Shown here piece by piece: positions 13,601-24,361 of a DNA stretch of 64,000 nt (the first letter of the stretch is position 1; each line of letters opens with the position of its first letter). The translations under genes were made by a program, and so were the position numbers. The notes beneath the pieces are model-generated. The model saw only the letters and a program-made list of their open reading frames with translations. It did not search any database and had not been told where the DNA came from. This DNA comes from Hetaerina americana (Eukaryota; Arthropoda; Insecta; Odonata; Calopterygidae), in NCBI GenBank assembly GCA_022747635.1, contig JAKTNV010000078.1, positions 930,001 to 994,000 on the forward strand, in the 5' to 3' direction.

Positions 13601-13755
13601 GAGCAAATACTTAATGAATGGAAAACTCAATAAGAGATTCAATCATATCAAATGACAAACTCGTCCCAAACAGCTTCCATATACAAGCATGAAAAAATAG
13701 GGAAAATTTACAAGCGTAGAAATCTATTTTTTAATTACCGACCATATTGCGTCTT
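10660..13755. other. AT-rich noncoding DNA
   Basis: No gene supported on either strand. CCTCCAG|GTAATA near 12,005 resembles an acceptor abutting a weak donor, but I do not rely on it. Confidence 0.5.
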
Positions 13756-13782
13756 CTACTTTATCGATTCATGTAGGTGAGG
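13753..13782 (+). promoter_or_regulatory. Ratchet-like motif before the 13.8-14.7 kb island
   Basis: A pyrimidine-biased stretch (TCTTCTACTTTATCGATTC) leads to ATGTAG (AG at 13775-13776), directly followed by GTGAGG. It resembles a recursive-splice site or a plain acceptor. It sits just upstream of the GC-rich island, so it could be the acceptor of an exon there, though I cannot identify such an exon. Confidence 0.22.
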
Positions 13783-14720
13783 AAACCGTGATAAGCTGTG
13801 CCCAGAAAGAGTTCAAAATTAGTTTCCCATAACTGTTCTATCGAGAAGATATCCTGTGTATCAACAATTGACCCTCGCTGCCCGATGATCTTCGTGAATA
13901 TATCATCTTGGCCGGAACTCGTGAGGAAATCGATCTTCCAGAAGCGCCGCTGTAAACCATGTCGCCACGGCGGCCCTCCGTTTCACCTCCCCATCGGAAT
14001 GATGTTTCACCACCCCGCTTGCCTCTCTGCTTTGAATCCTCCGCTCGGATGCATGCTCCGCTCAAGTTAACTCCCACCCTACCCGTCCCTCTTCCTCCAC
14101 ACACACTCTCAATCGTTCAGCCGCCGGCAGATGCCCCATTTTTCCCCCGCGAGTCCTTTAAGTAAGGGAAGTGGGTCTCAGGGGGGCTGTGTTTCTCGCA
14201 CAAGTGCGACTGCTCAGCCAATATTGACCGCCGTTCGGGGCGTTCGAAGCCTCCGACCCTTCGTCCACCCATTCCCTCCCCGCCCCTCCCTGTCTCTCTC
14301 TCTCCACCTAAGCCACCCCCTTTCCTCTTTCTCGCCTTCTCTACACCTATGAGGGAGGGGGATCTCCTTCCCACCTTCACCTTCCATCTCCCACATTTTA
14401 TACACCAGCAATATTTACTCCTTCCCGTCGTCCCGCTAATACTTTCGTCCCAACCCTTCCCACCCTTTTTCCTTTTCGAAAAGGTACCAAATGGAGTGGA
14501 AACTTTTTCTGGATTCCACTCCAGCGTTCCCGTGTGGATCCAAGCGCGTGGAAGGCACGCGTTTTTTCCTTCCTTTCTCGTCGCGAGCGAAATTGCACTC
14601 GCAAGGTGGCTAAGAACCACTACCGGAGGCCGGCTCGTCTCCCTTTTGCTGTCTCTCTCTCTCTCTCCGGTTACTGGGATCAGGATTAATACGTCCGTTC
14701 TAGAAGGGGACCACGCAGAG
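13780..14720. other. GC- and CpG-rich island, + strand pyrimidine-rich
   Basis: A switch from AT-rich flanks to C/T-rich, CpG-containing sequence. Overlapping frames are open on both strands, the longest being 207 codons on minus (14117-14740) and 169 on plus (14349-14858). The predicted proteins are low in complexity (Pro/Ser/Leu or Arg/Gly/Glu) and have no domain. Simultaneous openness of opposing frames is what a stop-poor composition produces. TC runs occur at about 14292 and 14652. Possible roles are a promoter or CpG-rich regulatory island, or an old GC-rich repeat. Confidence 0.55.
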
Positions 14721-15939
14721 ATTTTTTCCACGCTGGTCATTTTTCATGTCTATCTCGATCCCCAAATTATTGGAAGGAACGAGGTTAAAGTATTACTGGC
14801 TTCCTACTTCAAGCAAATCCTCTCACTTGATGCTCGTTTCATGATACTATCACTGTGAATAGGTGAAATATATTTTCTGTGGTCAAGAAAAGTCGAAGAT
14901 TGCAGCGGCAGGGAAGCGAGGAAAAATGTGGTGAGGGAAAATGAAATAAAATAGTTAGGCAAAGCGATCTAAAAAGAAAGTTGAGGAAAGGGTGAGGAGA
15001 AAAAGCTGTGGAAGACTAGATAAACATCTGAAAAAAACACGTTCATGTAAGGATTATATGTTGTTCAGTAAGGTTATAGTAGCTTTATGGTATCATAAAC
15101 CGCTATTCTAACAGAAAGCATCATTTAGGATAAACGATAGCTTTTTTGTGGTGATGCACACAAGTGTATGTGGTGATGATAAAGACTTAAATAATTTATT
15201 ATTGTTAGTTGGTAAAAAATCAATTGTATGAGAATTAAATATTCCGTTGTTGAAATAACTAACAGAACAAGATGCAATTGACTTCATAAATTATTTGCAG
15301 GTGAAAACTTCTGATACGTATTACTCGCATGTCAATAATCTTTTAACCAAACTTGTGTCATTCCATGTAATTACCATAAGTCCATAAAGTCTATTAGCTA
15401 TTCCACTGCGCTTTCTTGAAGTTCATAGGTGTTATAAGGGTATTTAATCAAATATTATGTCTTCCACGTATCTTTTGTGTTAAATTCAAACATAATTTCT
15501 TGATCAATAAATCCAAACATCTCTAACGTTAAATATTAAGTTGGTTTGGTAAACTTGATAGATCGTTCCTGCGCGGAATCAGTCTTCGAAATTATTCAGT
15601 TTTCTTTGCATCTTTTTGGAGACATGCTGACTTGTTTCATGCTTGATTTTTGACAGTTCCACGATTTGTGTACGCATGGGTTGAAATTATATTAACTGTC
15701 CAGCATAGTTAGCTTTTGAATTTCGTTGCTTGAGGAAATAATATTTCTGGATACTTTTTCAAATCTTTCCAATTCATAAGCTCAAAAATAAATTCAAATC
15801 TACTTTATTGAATTTCATTGCGTGCTTAAGCATTCGTTCATTTGCTTTCACGGCAAAAATTCACTTGTGTGCCCCGGCGCCTTTCAACTGCTAGAAGAAA
15901 TACTTATTTCATTTTATTACTGAAGAAATAAGTTATAAT

Positions 15940-15971
15940 TTGCTTTCACATGAATTGATTGGTGAAAGCAA
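15940..15971. repeat. 10-bp inverted repeat, 12-nt loop
   Basis: TTGCTTTCAC at 15940-15949 pairs with GTGAAAGCAA at 15962-15971. It is a short hairpin with no context that suggests a function. Confidence 0.8.
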
Positions 15972-16069
15972 TTTCGCATAAGAGCATATGAAATTTACTT
16001 CAAGAAAGACAAGGCCTCTGCGAAATGAGTTCTGGCCTTCATCGCTAAATCTCTTTCTCCAAACCACGT

Positions 16070-16091
16070 TTGTCACAAACTTGTCACAAAC
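16070..16091. repeat. 11-bp tandem duplication of a near-palindrome
   Basis: TTGTCACAAAC occurs twice head to tail (16070-16080, 16081-16091). With the preceding G and T, the unit is the palindrome-like GTTTGTCACAAAC. Confidence 0.9.
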
Positions 16092-17500
16092 AGTCGGGAA
16101 GAGAGCACCACGGTAGAGTTGTAGAGGTCATTCATCGAACCTTCGTCCGACGATAGTGTTGCTTAACTTTTGATGATTTGACGGTAACCACTGTGACACC
16201 GAGTCCCAATTTTTCAGTATGAACTGTGTCATTTTAACTCTGGATGTCAATTACTGAAACAAACTAGATTAATACAGGATGGTCAAATCTCATCTTAATT
16301 GATGCAGTTTTACTCCTGGTTAGATTTGCGAGTAAGAGATTGCAGGGTAAAAACCTCCCAGCATACGCTCACTATAGCGAATATTCAAGCGAGGAAGAAT
16401 GAAAATGGACTAACCTCCTGTCAAATCATTTTAACTCTTTGAAAATAAATTGAGTCAGTTATGTGGGCTGCAGATCTGAACGGGAGAAAAATGTCATGGC
16501 TAGCGCACACACTGGAAGGCGAGAGTATGCACAAAGCATCATCTGTAGACATGAGACCAAGCGACGTCCCCGGCAGTGCCAGGTGGACTTCTAGAGTCAC
16601 CAATGTCTTTCCCTGGATGCAAAATAAATAAATCTTATAGTAGCTAATCGATGAAGATCACTGATCCAGAAATTCACATCGCAGAACGATGGCTCCTCAA
16701 GTGATTCAATTCAGAGTGGGGGCGTAATTTTTGGAATTGAATTATCAGAAAACATTTAATTCCTTTCCTTAGTTGTACCTATTTTGCAAAGGAAAATGAC
16801 AATTGTAGGTCAGGTTTTTTTTAAATATTGCTGCTTCTTCTCCACGGAATATCTGTCATGTGCACGTTAAATTGCACTAAATGTGACATAAATTCTAAGG
16901 AAATTATTGGATCCCAACATCTTTCAGGTGTCACAAAATTAAAAGTAATTTCAATATTAAACGCTGCTTTTCACCATCATTAAATAATATGAATAAAAAT
17001 TATTTTCACTCGGCATTTTCAGTATTCTTCTAGAAAAGAAAGGAAATGGAAGCAGTAATAAATTTCCTAACTAATATAAATGTATAATAATATTCGTGAT
17101 TATCTTAGTTTATGCTAATAACCCTATATTACCCAAAATTTTTAAATAAAATCTCATAAGATTAAAAAAGAATGTGGACATGGATTGCTGTGGTAATATC
17201 TCTCTAACTATCCTACTATTAAATAAGTGGCATTCCTGAACTCTGGTCTACTATTGTAATTTCGCTTTGTGTCCTGAAGAGATTCCTCCTTAGCAGCAGT
17301 GAGAAGTAACCAGATGGCTAACTTTATTGAAATATAATGCAATGTAACAAAATGTAAACATTTTTGGCGTAGTATCCTAAATTTGCACCGTACGGAACTC
17401 CAGTGATATTCTAAATCGAATATGCTGAATGCTATTATTTACTTAAAAACTGAGTGAATCACTGTATTTGATGCGGTGCATGGGAATTGTAGTTTTAATT

Positions 17501-17526
17501 CGTATTTCTTTTCTTTTCAGGTGAGT
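17501..17526 (+). promoter_or_regulatory. Recursive-splice (ratchet point) candidate, CAG|GTGAGT
   Basis: A strong polypyrimidine tract (TATTTCTTTTCTTTT) ends in CAG at 17518-17520 and is immediately followed by GTGAGT at 17521-17526. An optimal 3' splice site fused to an optimal 5' splice site is the definition of a ratchet point in long arthropod introns. Downstream, GATTAG|GTAAGA at 17581-17592 offers a second donor, giving a putative 66-nt recursive-splice exon (17521-17586). The exon's first frame runs 21 codons to a TAG that abuts the donor, and the other two frames stop early, so it is not an ordinary internal coding exon. The alternative is chance or an exon of a noncoding transcript. 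Confidence 0.4.
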
Positions 17527-17625
17527 CACCATTCATTTAACACAGAATGGCTACAGGTCATAAAAAAAACCGGAAAGTCAGATTAGGTAAGATGTAATCA
17601 ACATTGAAGTGCACACATATGTTAG

Positions 17626-17648
17626 TATATATATATATATATATATAT
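17626..17648. repeat. (TA)n microsatellite
   Basis: 23 bases of alternating T and A directly abutting the 5' end of the SINE-like sequence. It may be the insertion target or a later expansion. Confidence 0.95.
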
Positions 17649-17905
17649 GATTTCGTCATTTGGACTGCTGACCGGAGGGTCCCGGGTTCGATTCCCGGGT
17701 AAGGCACTCTGGGCACCTGCAGCTCCACCCTAGCTATGAGATTTTTCGGGTACCAGGTCTTCCTGGGAAACCGTAACCGGCACAGTTAACGGAACTGGCC
17801 CCCCTACCCCGATGTGTGAATTTCACACGCCGTCGGGCTTAGTACTGGGTGAACTCTACCATCACCTGCGAAACCGACCTTCGGGTTGATTACTGTGTTT
17901 ATGGT
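17649..17905 (+). mobile_element. tRNA-derived SINE, 5'-truncated
   Basis: A perfect RNA polymerase III B box, GGTTCGATTCC, at 17685-17695 sits in a T-arm-like stem (CCCGG / CCGGG). The preceding sequence (GGACTGCTGACCGGAGGG) looks like a tRNA anticodon-arm region, but the A box is missing where the element meets the (TA)n tract. The body to about 17,905 is markedly more GC-rich than the flanks and contains a 7-bp hairpin (GTGTGAA / TTCACAC, 17813-17827). This is typical of a tRNA head plus unrelated body. The right boundary is approximate and I saw no clear target duplication. Confidence 0.65.
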
Positions 17906-18061
17906 TTATATGTATAAAAATTTCTTCGAAATGGAACGCTCTTCGCCGACGCAGAAATACATATATGAGTGTCCTTTCTTTGTGTTTCTATGTTTTAAAA
18001 AGCTACAACTGTGTTTATGTATATAATTTAGCATAACTCATTAGAGCAATATAACATTTGA

Positions 18062-18240
18062 ACGGCACAATAGAACCCAGCAATATGAATAGAGAACACT
18101 TTTAATTCGGAAAGTTAAAGCTTTTTGCCTTTCCTGAGGCCTTCAGGTCAGACCGGAAGATGATGAAAACTTCTTGAAATGTGAAGGTCCTTTAACGTGT
18201 TCTCTATTTACACTGTTGCGTTCTACATATTGTACCATAT
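18062..18240. repeat. Foldback element, imperfect inverted repeat of about 45-bp arms
   Basis: The left arm (about 18062-18104) and the reverse complement of the right arm (about 18191-18236) align over some 45 bp. They share a perfect 12-bp core, AATAGAGAACAC (18088-18099) versus GTGTTCTCTATT (18197-18208), and matching outer blocks (GGCACAAT / ATTGTACC). The centre holds a CCTGAGGCCTTCAGG-type near-palindrome around 18136. Such foldbacks occur in terminal regions of Penelope-like and other retroelements, and a LINE endonuclease fragment follows within 40 bp. The family is not established. Confidence 0.6.
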
Positions 18241-18278
18241 AAAATTGATATTTTATAAGACGCAGAAGAAGAAGAACA

Positions 18279-18417
18279 ATTTAGTTACAATAGGAACTTA
18301 GAATGTTCGGATAATGGTGAGGAAAGGAAAATACGAGAATATTAAGCGAGAGATGGAATGGGGAAGTATAGATATTTTAGGTCTATGCGAGGTGAGATGG
18401 AGGGACAACGGGGATAA
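18279..18417 (+). pseudogene. LINE apurinic-type endonuclease fragment
   Basis: The + frame reads LVTIGT-stop-NVRIMVRKGKYENIKREM and continues ...SIDILGLCEVRWRDNGDN. This matches the start of the endonuclease domain of APE-type LINEs (usual form: GTWNVRT ... KLENVKREM ... DILGLSEVRW). The Trp of GTWN is a stop codon here. The 'E' of SEVRW, a catalytic-region residue, is kept. The match ends abruptly at about 18,417, where a tRNA-like sequence begins, suggesting 3' truncation by insertion or deletion. It may be the same family as the RT fragments at 2-3.5 kb, but no overlapping region allows a test. Confidence 0.75.
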
Positions 18418-18491
18418 CTAGAGTAGCTTAACTGGCTAATGCACTCGACTGGACATTTAGGGATCCGGGTTCAAATCCCGGTCAAGGCTAA
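18418..18491 (+). mobile_element. tRNA-like SINE head with A and B boxes
   Basis: TAGCTTAACTGG at 18424-18435 matches the pol III A-box consensus exactly, and GGTTCAAATCC at 18468-18478 matches the B box. The 32-base spacing is normal for a tRNA. The T stem (CCGGG / CCCGG) is perfect, but the seven bases on each side do not form an acceptor stem, so this is a tRNA-derived SINE head or tRNA pseudogene rather than a working tRNA. It joins the LINE endonuclease fragment directly. The SINE body and 3' end beyond 18,491 are not defined. Confidence 0.65.
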
Positions 18492-18699
18492 TGATTTTTA
18501 CACTCTGAAATTGTTTCATCAAATTTGGAATCCGTTGATTCGGCAGACATTCGCACGTGTTGTATGCCAATGTGTTTTCTCCATTATAGTAATTAATTTT
18601 TCATTCAATAGACATTTTTTCTTCAAAACCTCATCTCTCGGCCATGTTTATCCTATATTACTGAATCTAAACTATCACTCCCGCTTGTAATCGAAGAAA

Positions 18700-19100
18700 T
18701 CTGAAGCCTCACTGACCATGTTCTCCACTCAATTTTCCTCTTCTCCGTTACGCCCGATATTCCTATCCCCGTTGTCCTTCCACGTGTCTCCATTCAGGGT
18801 TCATTATCTTCGTTCCCACGAGGCGAGAGGGAAAGAGAAAGAGGGAGAACTGGGGGTGGGACGGGCGCGTGCAGTGGGTGTGGTTTCCTGGTAGCGGCAT
18901 GTTCCTTTGTCCCACCCCACCCTCCTCGTAGATGAAGACTTGTGGGGGAGACCGCTGATGCTCACCCACGTGTGCGAGCGCGTGGTTTCTTCGACCGGCG
19001 GGAGATGTGGCTGCGTGCTCTTTGCCCCTCTTATCATTCCGTCCGCTCCTCTGAAGCGGCTGAGGGATTCGTTCTGCGACGTTTTCATCTGATTTCCTTC
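18700..19100. other. GC- and CpG-rich island
   Basis: GC-rich patch with frames open on both strands (103 codons on minus at 18804-19115). The + strand is G-rich at about 18,820-18,890 and C-rich just after, so the skew changes within it. No domain in any frame. Candidate regulatory island or GC-rich repeat. Confidence 0.45.
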
Positions 19101-19119
19101 GCTTTGAAAAACCAAACTC

Positions 19120-22100
19120 TAAGGACTCCCTATCTAGTGAATGAGAGTGGATAAAAATTCCATTATAGTAGTGCCGACATTAGCCAGTTTTCTGAGATTA
19201 TTGCAATAGTGGTGACTAATTAGAAATGATTAGTTCCATTGCAAAGTGAAAAAGAGCCTGAGGTAAATTACACTTCATCAAAATAGTAAATTGGGCATCG
19301 ATAAAATATGCTGGATGCAGTTAGAAGATTCTTCTTATAAATATACGAGTACACTATGTAGTATGCAAATTTTCTTGCAAATTTAAGGATTTTGTGTAAT
19401 TTAGGAGTAACAAGCTACCAATGAAAAATGATATTTATTTTATTTTTTCTATTAATTTTATTTCTCGTGTATAATAAGTTGAGTTGAAGAACCTGTTGTC
19501 TCCATTGCGTTTTAAAATTTGATTTTCATTGAATCTATGTTTATGAGAGATATTTGTTTTAAGCCAGTTAACTTTTTACAGTGAGATAACTCTCTTTAAG
19601 AGAGAAGAAAATTAAAACTTTTTTTGGAAATCAATGGAAAACTGTCATTTAATGCACTTTGTTTCACTAGAAATTCTTTTCTCCCGATTCATTTGCACTT
19701 TCGATTAATCAACAGATCACATAATCACTGTTAAATGTTTTTCCCGATTCAATTAAATTCAATTATTCTGTTTCGACAGATTAAATCCGTTTTCTACGTA
19801 ACGGTTAATCCCAAAAAATTAAAATTTAATTAATCAATTTAACGAATATTCCTTCCAATGAATTTGCCAATGTGAACGAGAGCTGTAAACAGAAACAGAG
19901 ACTAAAACCTATTTATAAAATAAAGGAGTATATTTTTCCACTCGGTATGAGGATATAATTACCAAAAATCAATAATAATGCAATTAATTATATAACTTGT
20001 CTTGCACAGGGATTTTCAGAGACCAAAGCCCAGAGTAGCTATGAAAGAGTCATATTGATATATACAGACCTGAACTTCATTTTCATAGAATTCTGTTATC
20101 ATTCTTATGCACCAAAACACTTACTGTGTGCTTATGTAATGAAAAATCATCACTATTCCTAATCATGTAAAAAAGCATACTGTAATTCATTAATATCGAA
20201 TCTTTTTCCAGTAACGCTCAGAATACTGGTTATCAAGTAGTGTTCTGGTGAGTACACAGCGTTTGCATCTTAAAAAAAATGTTGAGGTTTCAAATACAAT
20301 TATAAGCTTGTTGATAAATTGCCATGTTGTCATGCCATACGATTATGTGACGTTAAATAAGCTAGGTGTGATTCGCAAAATAATTGGCGAATCTGGCGAT
20401 GTCGTTCGTATATCATTTTAGTTTACTTCTTAGTAATGCCACACTCATGCTTTATCTTAAGGTGAGTGGTTCAAAGATTGCATTTGGGCAAAGACCCTTT
20501 GTAGCGATGTTTTTTTAGCAGCGACCACTTCTTGTCCGTAGTCCCGCAATGAATGAATAATCATTATTTGCGAATACAAATTTTTACCCTGCTAAGTACT
20601 TGGCTACTTCACATCATTCATCCATGGAATAAGATTTGTGGAATAAAATGTGAGTGGAAATACTTTTGATTTAATTCAATTTTTGATATGAGTTTTTTAA
20701 AATTCAATTTGACCCCTACAAACTATCTTGATAGCTACACATTAAATGGTCTGAATTCGCTTTGAGGAAGTTTTTTATATCCGTTAAATTAAAGAGAGAG
20801 CGTGAGAATGTATTTTTATTTCATTTTTCAAATAAGAACCATTATTAGGACTTACTATATCAAACACAATATTACCTTTCAATCTTTAATTTGCGGTATT
20901 ATTGAATAATTTATTATATAAATTTCAGATAATTTCCGTGAACCTCATACTTACCACGATCCTAACATAATTTTAGGAATATGTAGTAAATTTTATTGAA
21001 TATAGATGTGTAAAGGTTAATAAACTGATAAACCTGGTGAAGTTGTGGGGGTAAGTCGTGAAGATACCTCTTTTGACACTCCTGGAGGAAAACTTGAACC
21101 TGTATTTAGGTACCCTCATGCAAGGCATGCACGTAAACTGTAGTTAAGTCACTCAAGTAAAAATTCCAGATGGTGATATATTCGTAGTTTTCATCAATAT
21201 TTTGTTCAAGTGACGTTATTTCTCTTTAACCAAAATTTGGACTTTGTTCCCAAGTATACAGGTTATTTTGGAAAAATATATCAACCGCTTAAATTACGAC
21301 AGCTGTGCAGCCACATTTGGCGTGGTTAAAATGAAAACGAGGATGGGAGAGGAAGTGAAATAAGGGAAGAATGAAACGCGGATGAAAAAAATGATTAATT
21401 TAGAAGGTTTTTGACTCTTGCAGTTCATTTGGAAATATTCCAGAGCATCGGAAATTGAAAATTTAATAGCTAATTTCTCTTGTATCTGCTCATGTAGTTG
21501 AGTAGCCTCGAGGAACGGTCACACTGGTGGAGGAGATCCTAGGAAATCGCGGAATCAGAGCAAGCAGTGGAGAGTGGAAAATGATTTGGAAACTGGAAAT
21601 TGTGATCTTACTCGAATGGGAGGAAATACGGAAATGTAACTAGTGACGTAAAACTACGAGCCTCCATCGAGAGTTTTAAAATTGGCAAAGCGTACAATTT
21701 TAGAGCCAATTTATCTAAGAAGATGCCCTGTGTGCGCTGCTAAACGGCAGGATAATGATATATGTTCAACTACCACGATTTTGAATGATAAAACAATAGT
21801 TCCGTTTTAATTGTAACTTGCACGTGAATATTACATGAATACGTGGCGGTTCATATCTTAAAAACTTCCGTCATAGAAATGTGGACATCAATTGTTGGTT
21901 AAATCAGTATGCGTTCTCGAATTCTTAAGGAAAAATAGAGATAGAAAATATTAAAACACAGCTGGACAAAATGTCACATCAATAAAAACAATCTCATCTA
22001 ATGGCATTTCAAAGCTTAAAAATTTCAAAAAGCATAAATAATGTGTAGCTAATCTCAATTTCCCGAAATTTTTACGTGATACCATGATGGGTGCACTCGA

Positions 22101-22480
22101 GACGGTAGTTTGACATAAAATGAAATTAACCGGAGAAACATTATATTATTCCCTTCTTCTAATAAAAAACCGGAGTATATTGAAAAAACCGAAACACAAG
22201 AGGAAGGTTGTTGTCGGGCAGTATTATTTTAGCTATTACTTTCATCTTGGACATTGACTTTAAAATCAATTTGAAAAGGTATTCAGATGGCGGAACTGGA
22301 GCTGTTGCTTCCCGTGCATGCGTGGAGAGTTTTTTTTGCAATGAAGGCGTAAAATAAGACGTCAACGTTCGGCAGGAAAAGATCGAGAACAGAAGGGAAA
22401 ACATGCCGCTTTGCTCATGCCGACTGTTGCTGGTGGATGATCAGGAAGTCGGATGCTATAAGATGCGGTGATTAGCAGAA
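19120..22480. other. AT-rich noncoding DNA
   Basis: No supported gene or element. An AAG|GTGAGT at 20459-20467 after a partly pyrimidine-rich stretch is a weak ratchet-like match. Confidence 0.5.
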
Positions 22481-22539
22481 TCAGAGAGAGGTAGGAAGTG
22501 GAAACGAGTCTTCAGAAAGGGAATATTCCCAATTTGGAA

Positions 22540-22960
22540 ATTAAGGCTACAGAGGGAACCCCTAACTATTCATTACGTTCCGAGCCCGCGCTACCCCCTG
22601 GAGTCGACTCGAGATCCCCTCATCTCCATAAGCAACCACTCTATTTCTCCCCCACTCTAGTCTCCCTGCCACTCTTACCCGGCGTTACCTATTCTTACTG
22701 TCCCCTCCTCGATCCACCTCCCCCAAGGCACCACCGCTCACTCCGCCCCTGCCCTCAGATTCCTTCCGAACCTCCTTCTCTCCGCGTACATCATTCTCCT
22801 AGACTTTGAACCCGCCCTCCAACCCCCCAGACAGACGGGATCATTAGCAATGCAAATGCACTCTACCCGACTTTTGGGCGACTTTTCCCGTCCGTTCCTC
22901 CCCGCTTTCTCCATCTCTCTCTTCAAACACTTTGCCTCCTTATCTCCACCCCTCGTGTTT
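22540..22960. other. C-rich island
   Basis: C/T-rich + strand, with Pro/Ser-rich frames (103 codons, 22498-22809) and Arg/Gly/Glu-rich frames on the other strand. The openness is compositional. Boundaries are gradual. Confidence 0.45.
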
Positions 22961-23145
22961 GCCTGTTCCTTCTTCTTTATTAATACAGATCGTAGTATAA
23001 TTATACCAATCTGGTGGAAATAACTTCGACCGTCTGTCTCTTGAACCTATATACATTTTCTACGTTGATTCTGTCGCCCATCTTTACCCGTTCTGCCTAT
23101 CTCATTGCATGTTTTGGTCGGTCTGGCTTACTTCTATCGTTATTT

Positions 23146-23204
23146 TTTCTTCCTCTTCTTATTTTTCTTCCTCTTCTGCTTATACCCATAAGCAGAAGAG
23201 GAAG
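23146..23204. repeat. Perfect 17-bp hairpin with adjacent direct copy
   Basis: CTTCCTCTTCTGCTTAT at 23167-23183 is exactly complementary to 23188-23204, with a 4-base loop ACCC. A partial direct copy, TTCTTCCTCTTCTTA, lies immediately upstream at about 23148-23162. Direct plus inverted copies of one short motif suggest a template-switching event during replication. The stem is too short for a microRNA precursor. Confidence 0.9.
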
Positions 23205-23214
23205 CTCAAGAAAG

Positions 23215-24195
23215 GTATTATTCGTCCTTCCTATAAATTATGAGGATTCAAAATTACTAATATTCTTTCCATACCAGAGATTTGGTTCATGATAGCTATA
23301 CTTATTGAGTTCATATCCACTTAATGAAGAAGATGTGATTTTCACCCATAAAGCTAAATAAAACTTGGAATACGCCTCGTTAATGAAGATAGAGAATTGA
23401 TTCAACTTTAAAACTGCAATTAATTATGGTTAATTTAAATGCATATTTGCAGTAATTACATTATTATTCTCGCCGGTATTTGAATACCTAGGTTATATGA
23501 CGCATATGTATCTCTGAGACCATCATATCATATCTTAACATGATTGAACAAGGTATTTCACGATAGAAAAACAAAGAACTTAAACATAGTAATCTGGGAT
23601 AGTTTTCGAAGCTATAGAGCAATCGATTTAAAATTCGGAAATTACGCTTTCATAGAATGGGTCTGATTTTCATTGTAAAATAAGCAAATACCTTTAGATA
23701 AGTCAAAACTTCATCATTGAAGGCTAAATTAAAGTAACATGCTTTATTATTTTGGAGGATAAGGAAACTTAAGATACGAATCCCCCAAAGAGAGTAAAGA
23801 AATAAATTAACTTTTTACAGTAGACTCAATATTTTTAAGACTTCAATTTAATTCTCTTTTATGAAATTCTAATGGAAAATTTTCCCAATCAATGGATTTC
23901 TTACAATTTTTCAGGGTTTTCCAAAACGGGTCAGTAAAATTTAAACAAATAGGCACAAACTAAAAAACCTAACTAGAGGACCTGATCAACAGCAGAATTA
24001 AAAGAGACGCTTCGTTTTTACCAACAGCCAACCCTTAGAAATTCACCTGAGAGTGCCTCTCTTTCTTACTGGGCACACTAGTAAATTTCTTCTAAAAATG
24101 AGATGGATTTATTTTTTATCTCCAGGAAGCGCTGAATTAACGTTAGCAACACTATTCTTAGCATCTTTGGAGCGCGCGTAATATAAGGTCAGCTA
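23215..24195. other. AT-rich noncoding DNA
   Basis: No gene, RNA or element recognised between the hairpin and the mariner terminus. Confidence 0.5.
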
Positions 24196-24271
24196 AAATA
24201 CAGGGTTTGTCCGGAAAATAAGTGTACTGAGCTCAGGAAAAAAAATTTATTAAACTGTTACATATCTTAAG

Positions 24272-24361
24272 CTAATATTCCTCAAAATAGGACCCTTGTG
24301 AGTCGATACACTTGTTACAGCGGCGTTCCCATTTCTGGAACGCTCCCGCGAAGGCATCATC
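24272..24361 (-). pseudogene. Mariner transposase C-terminal remnant
   Basis: In a different minus frame from the N-terminal part, the sequence reads DDAFAGAFQKWERRCNKCID and ends ...GSYFEEY with a stop at 24272-24274, the normal end of mariner transposases. The frame change falls at the deletion junction near 24,360, so the two halves cannot be read through. Confidence 0.85.

Larger units (their letters stand above)
14860..17500. other. AT-rich noncoding DNA
   Basis: No gene supported. It includes a 10-bp inverted repeat at 15940-15971, an 11-bp tandem duplication at 16070-16091 and an A-rich tail-like AAAATAAATAAAT at about 16,619-16,634 that may mark a decayed retroposon end. Confidence 0.5.

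Noticed and set aside
18424..18491. Functional tRNA gene
   Set aside because: The A box, B box and T stem fit, but the acceptor arms do not pair, so it is a tRNA-derived SINE head or pseudogene.
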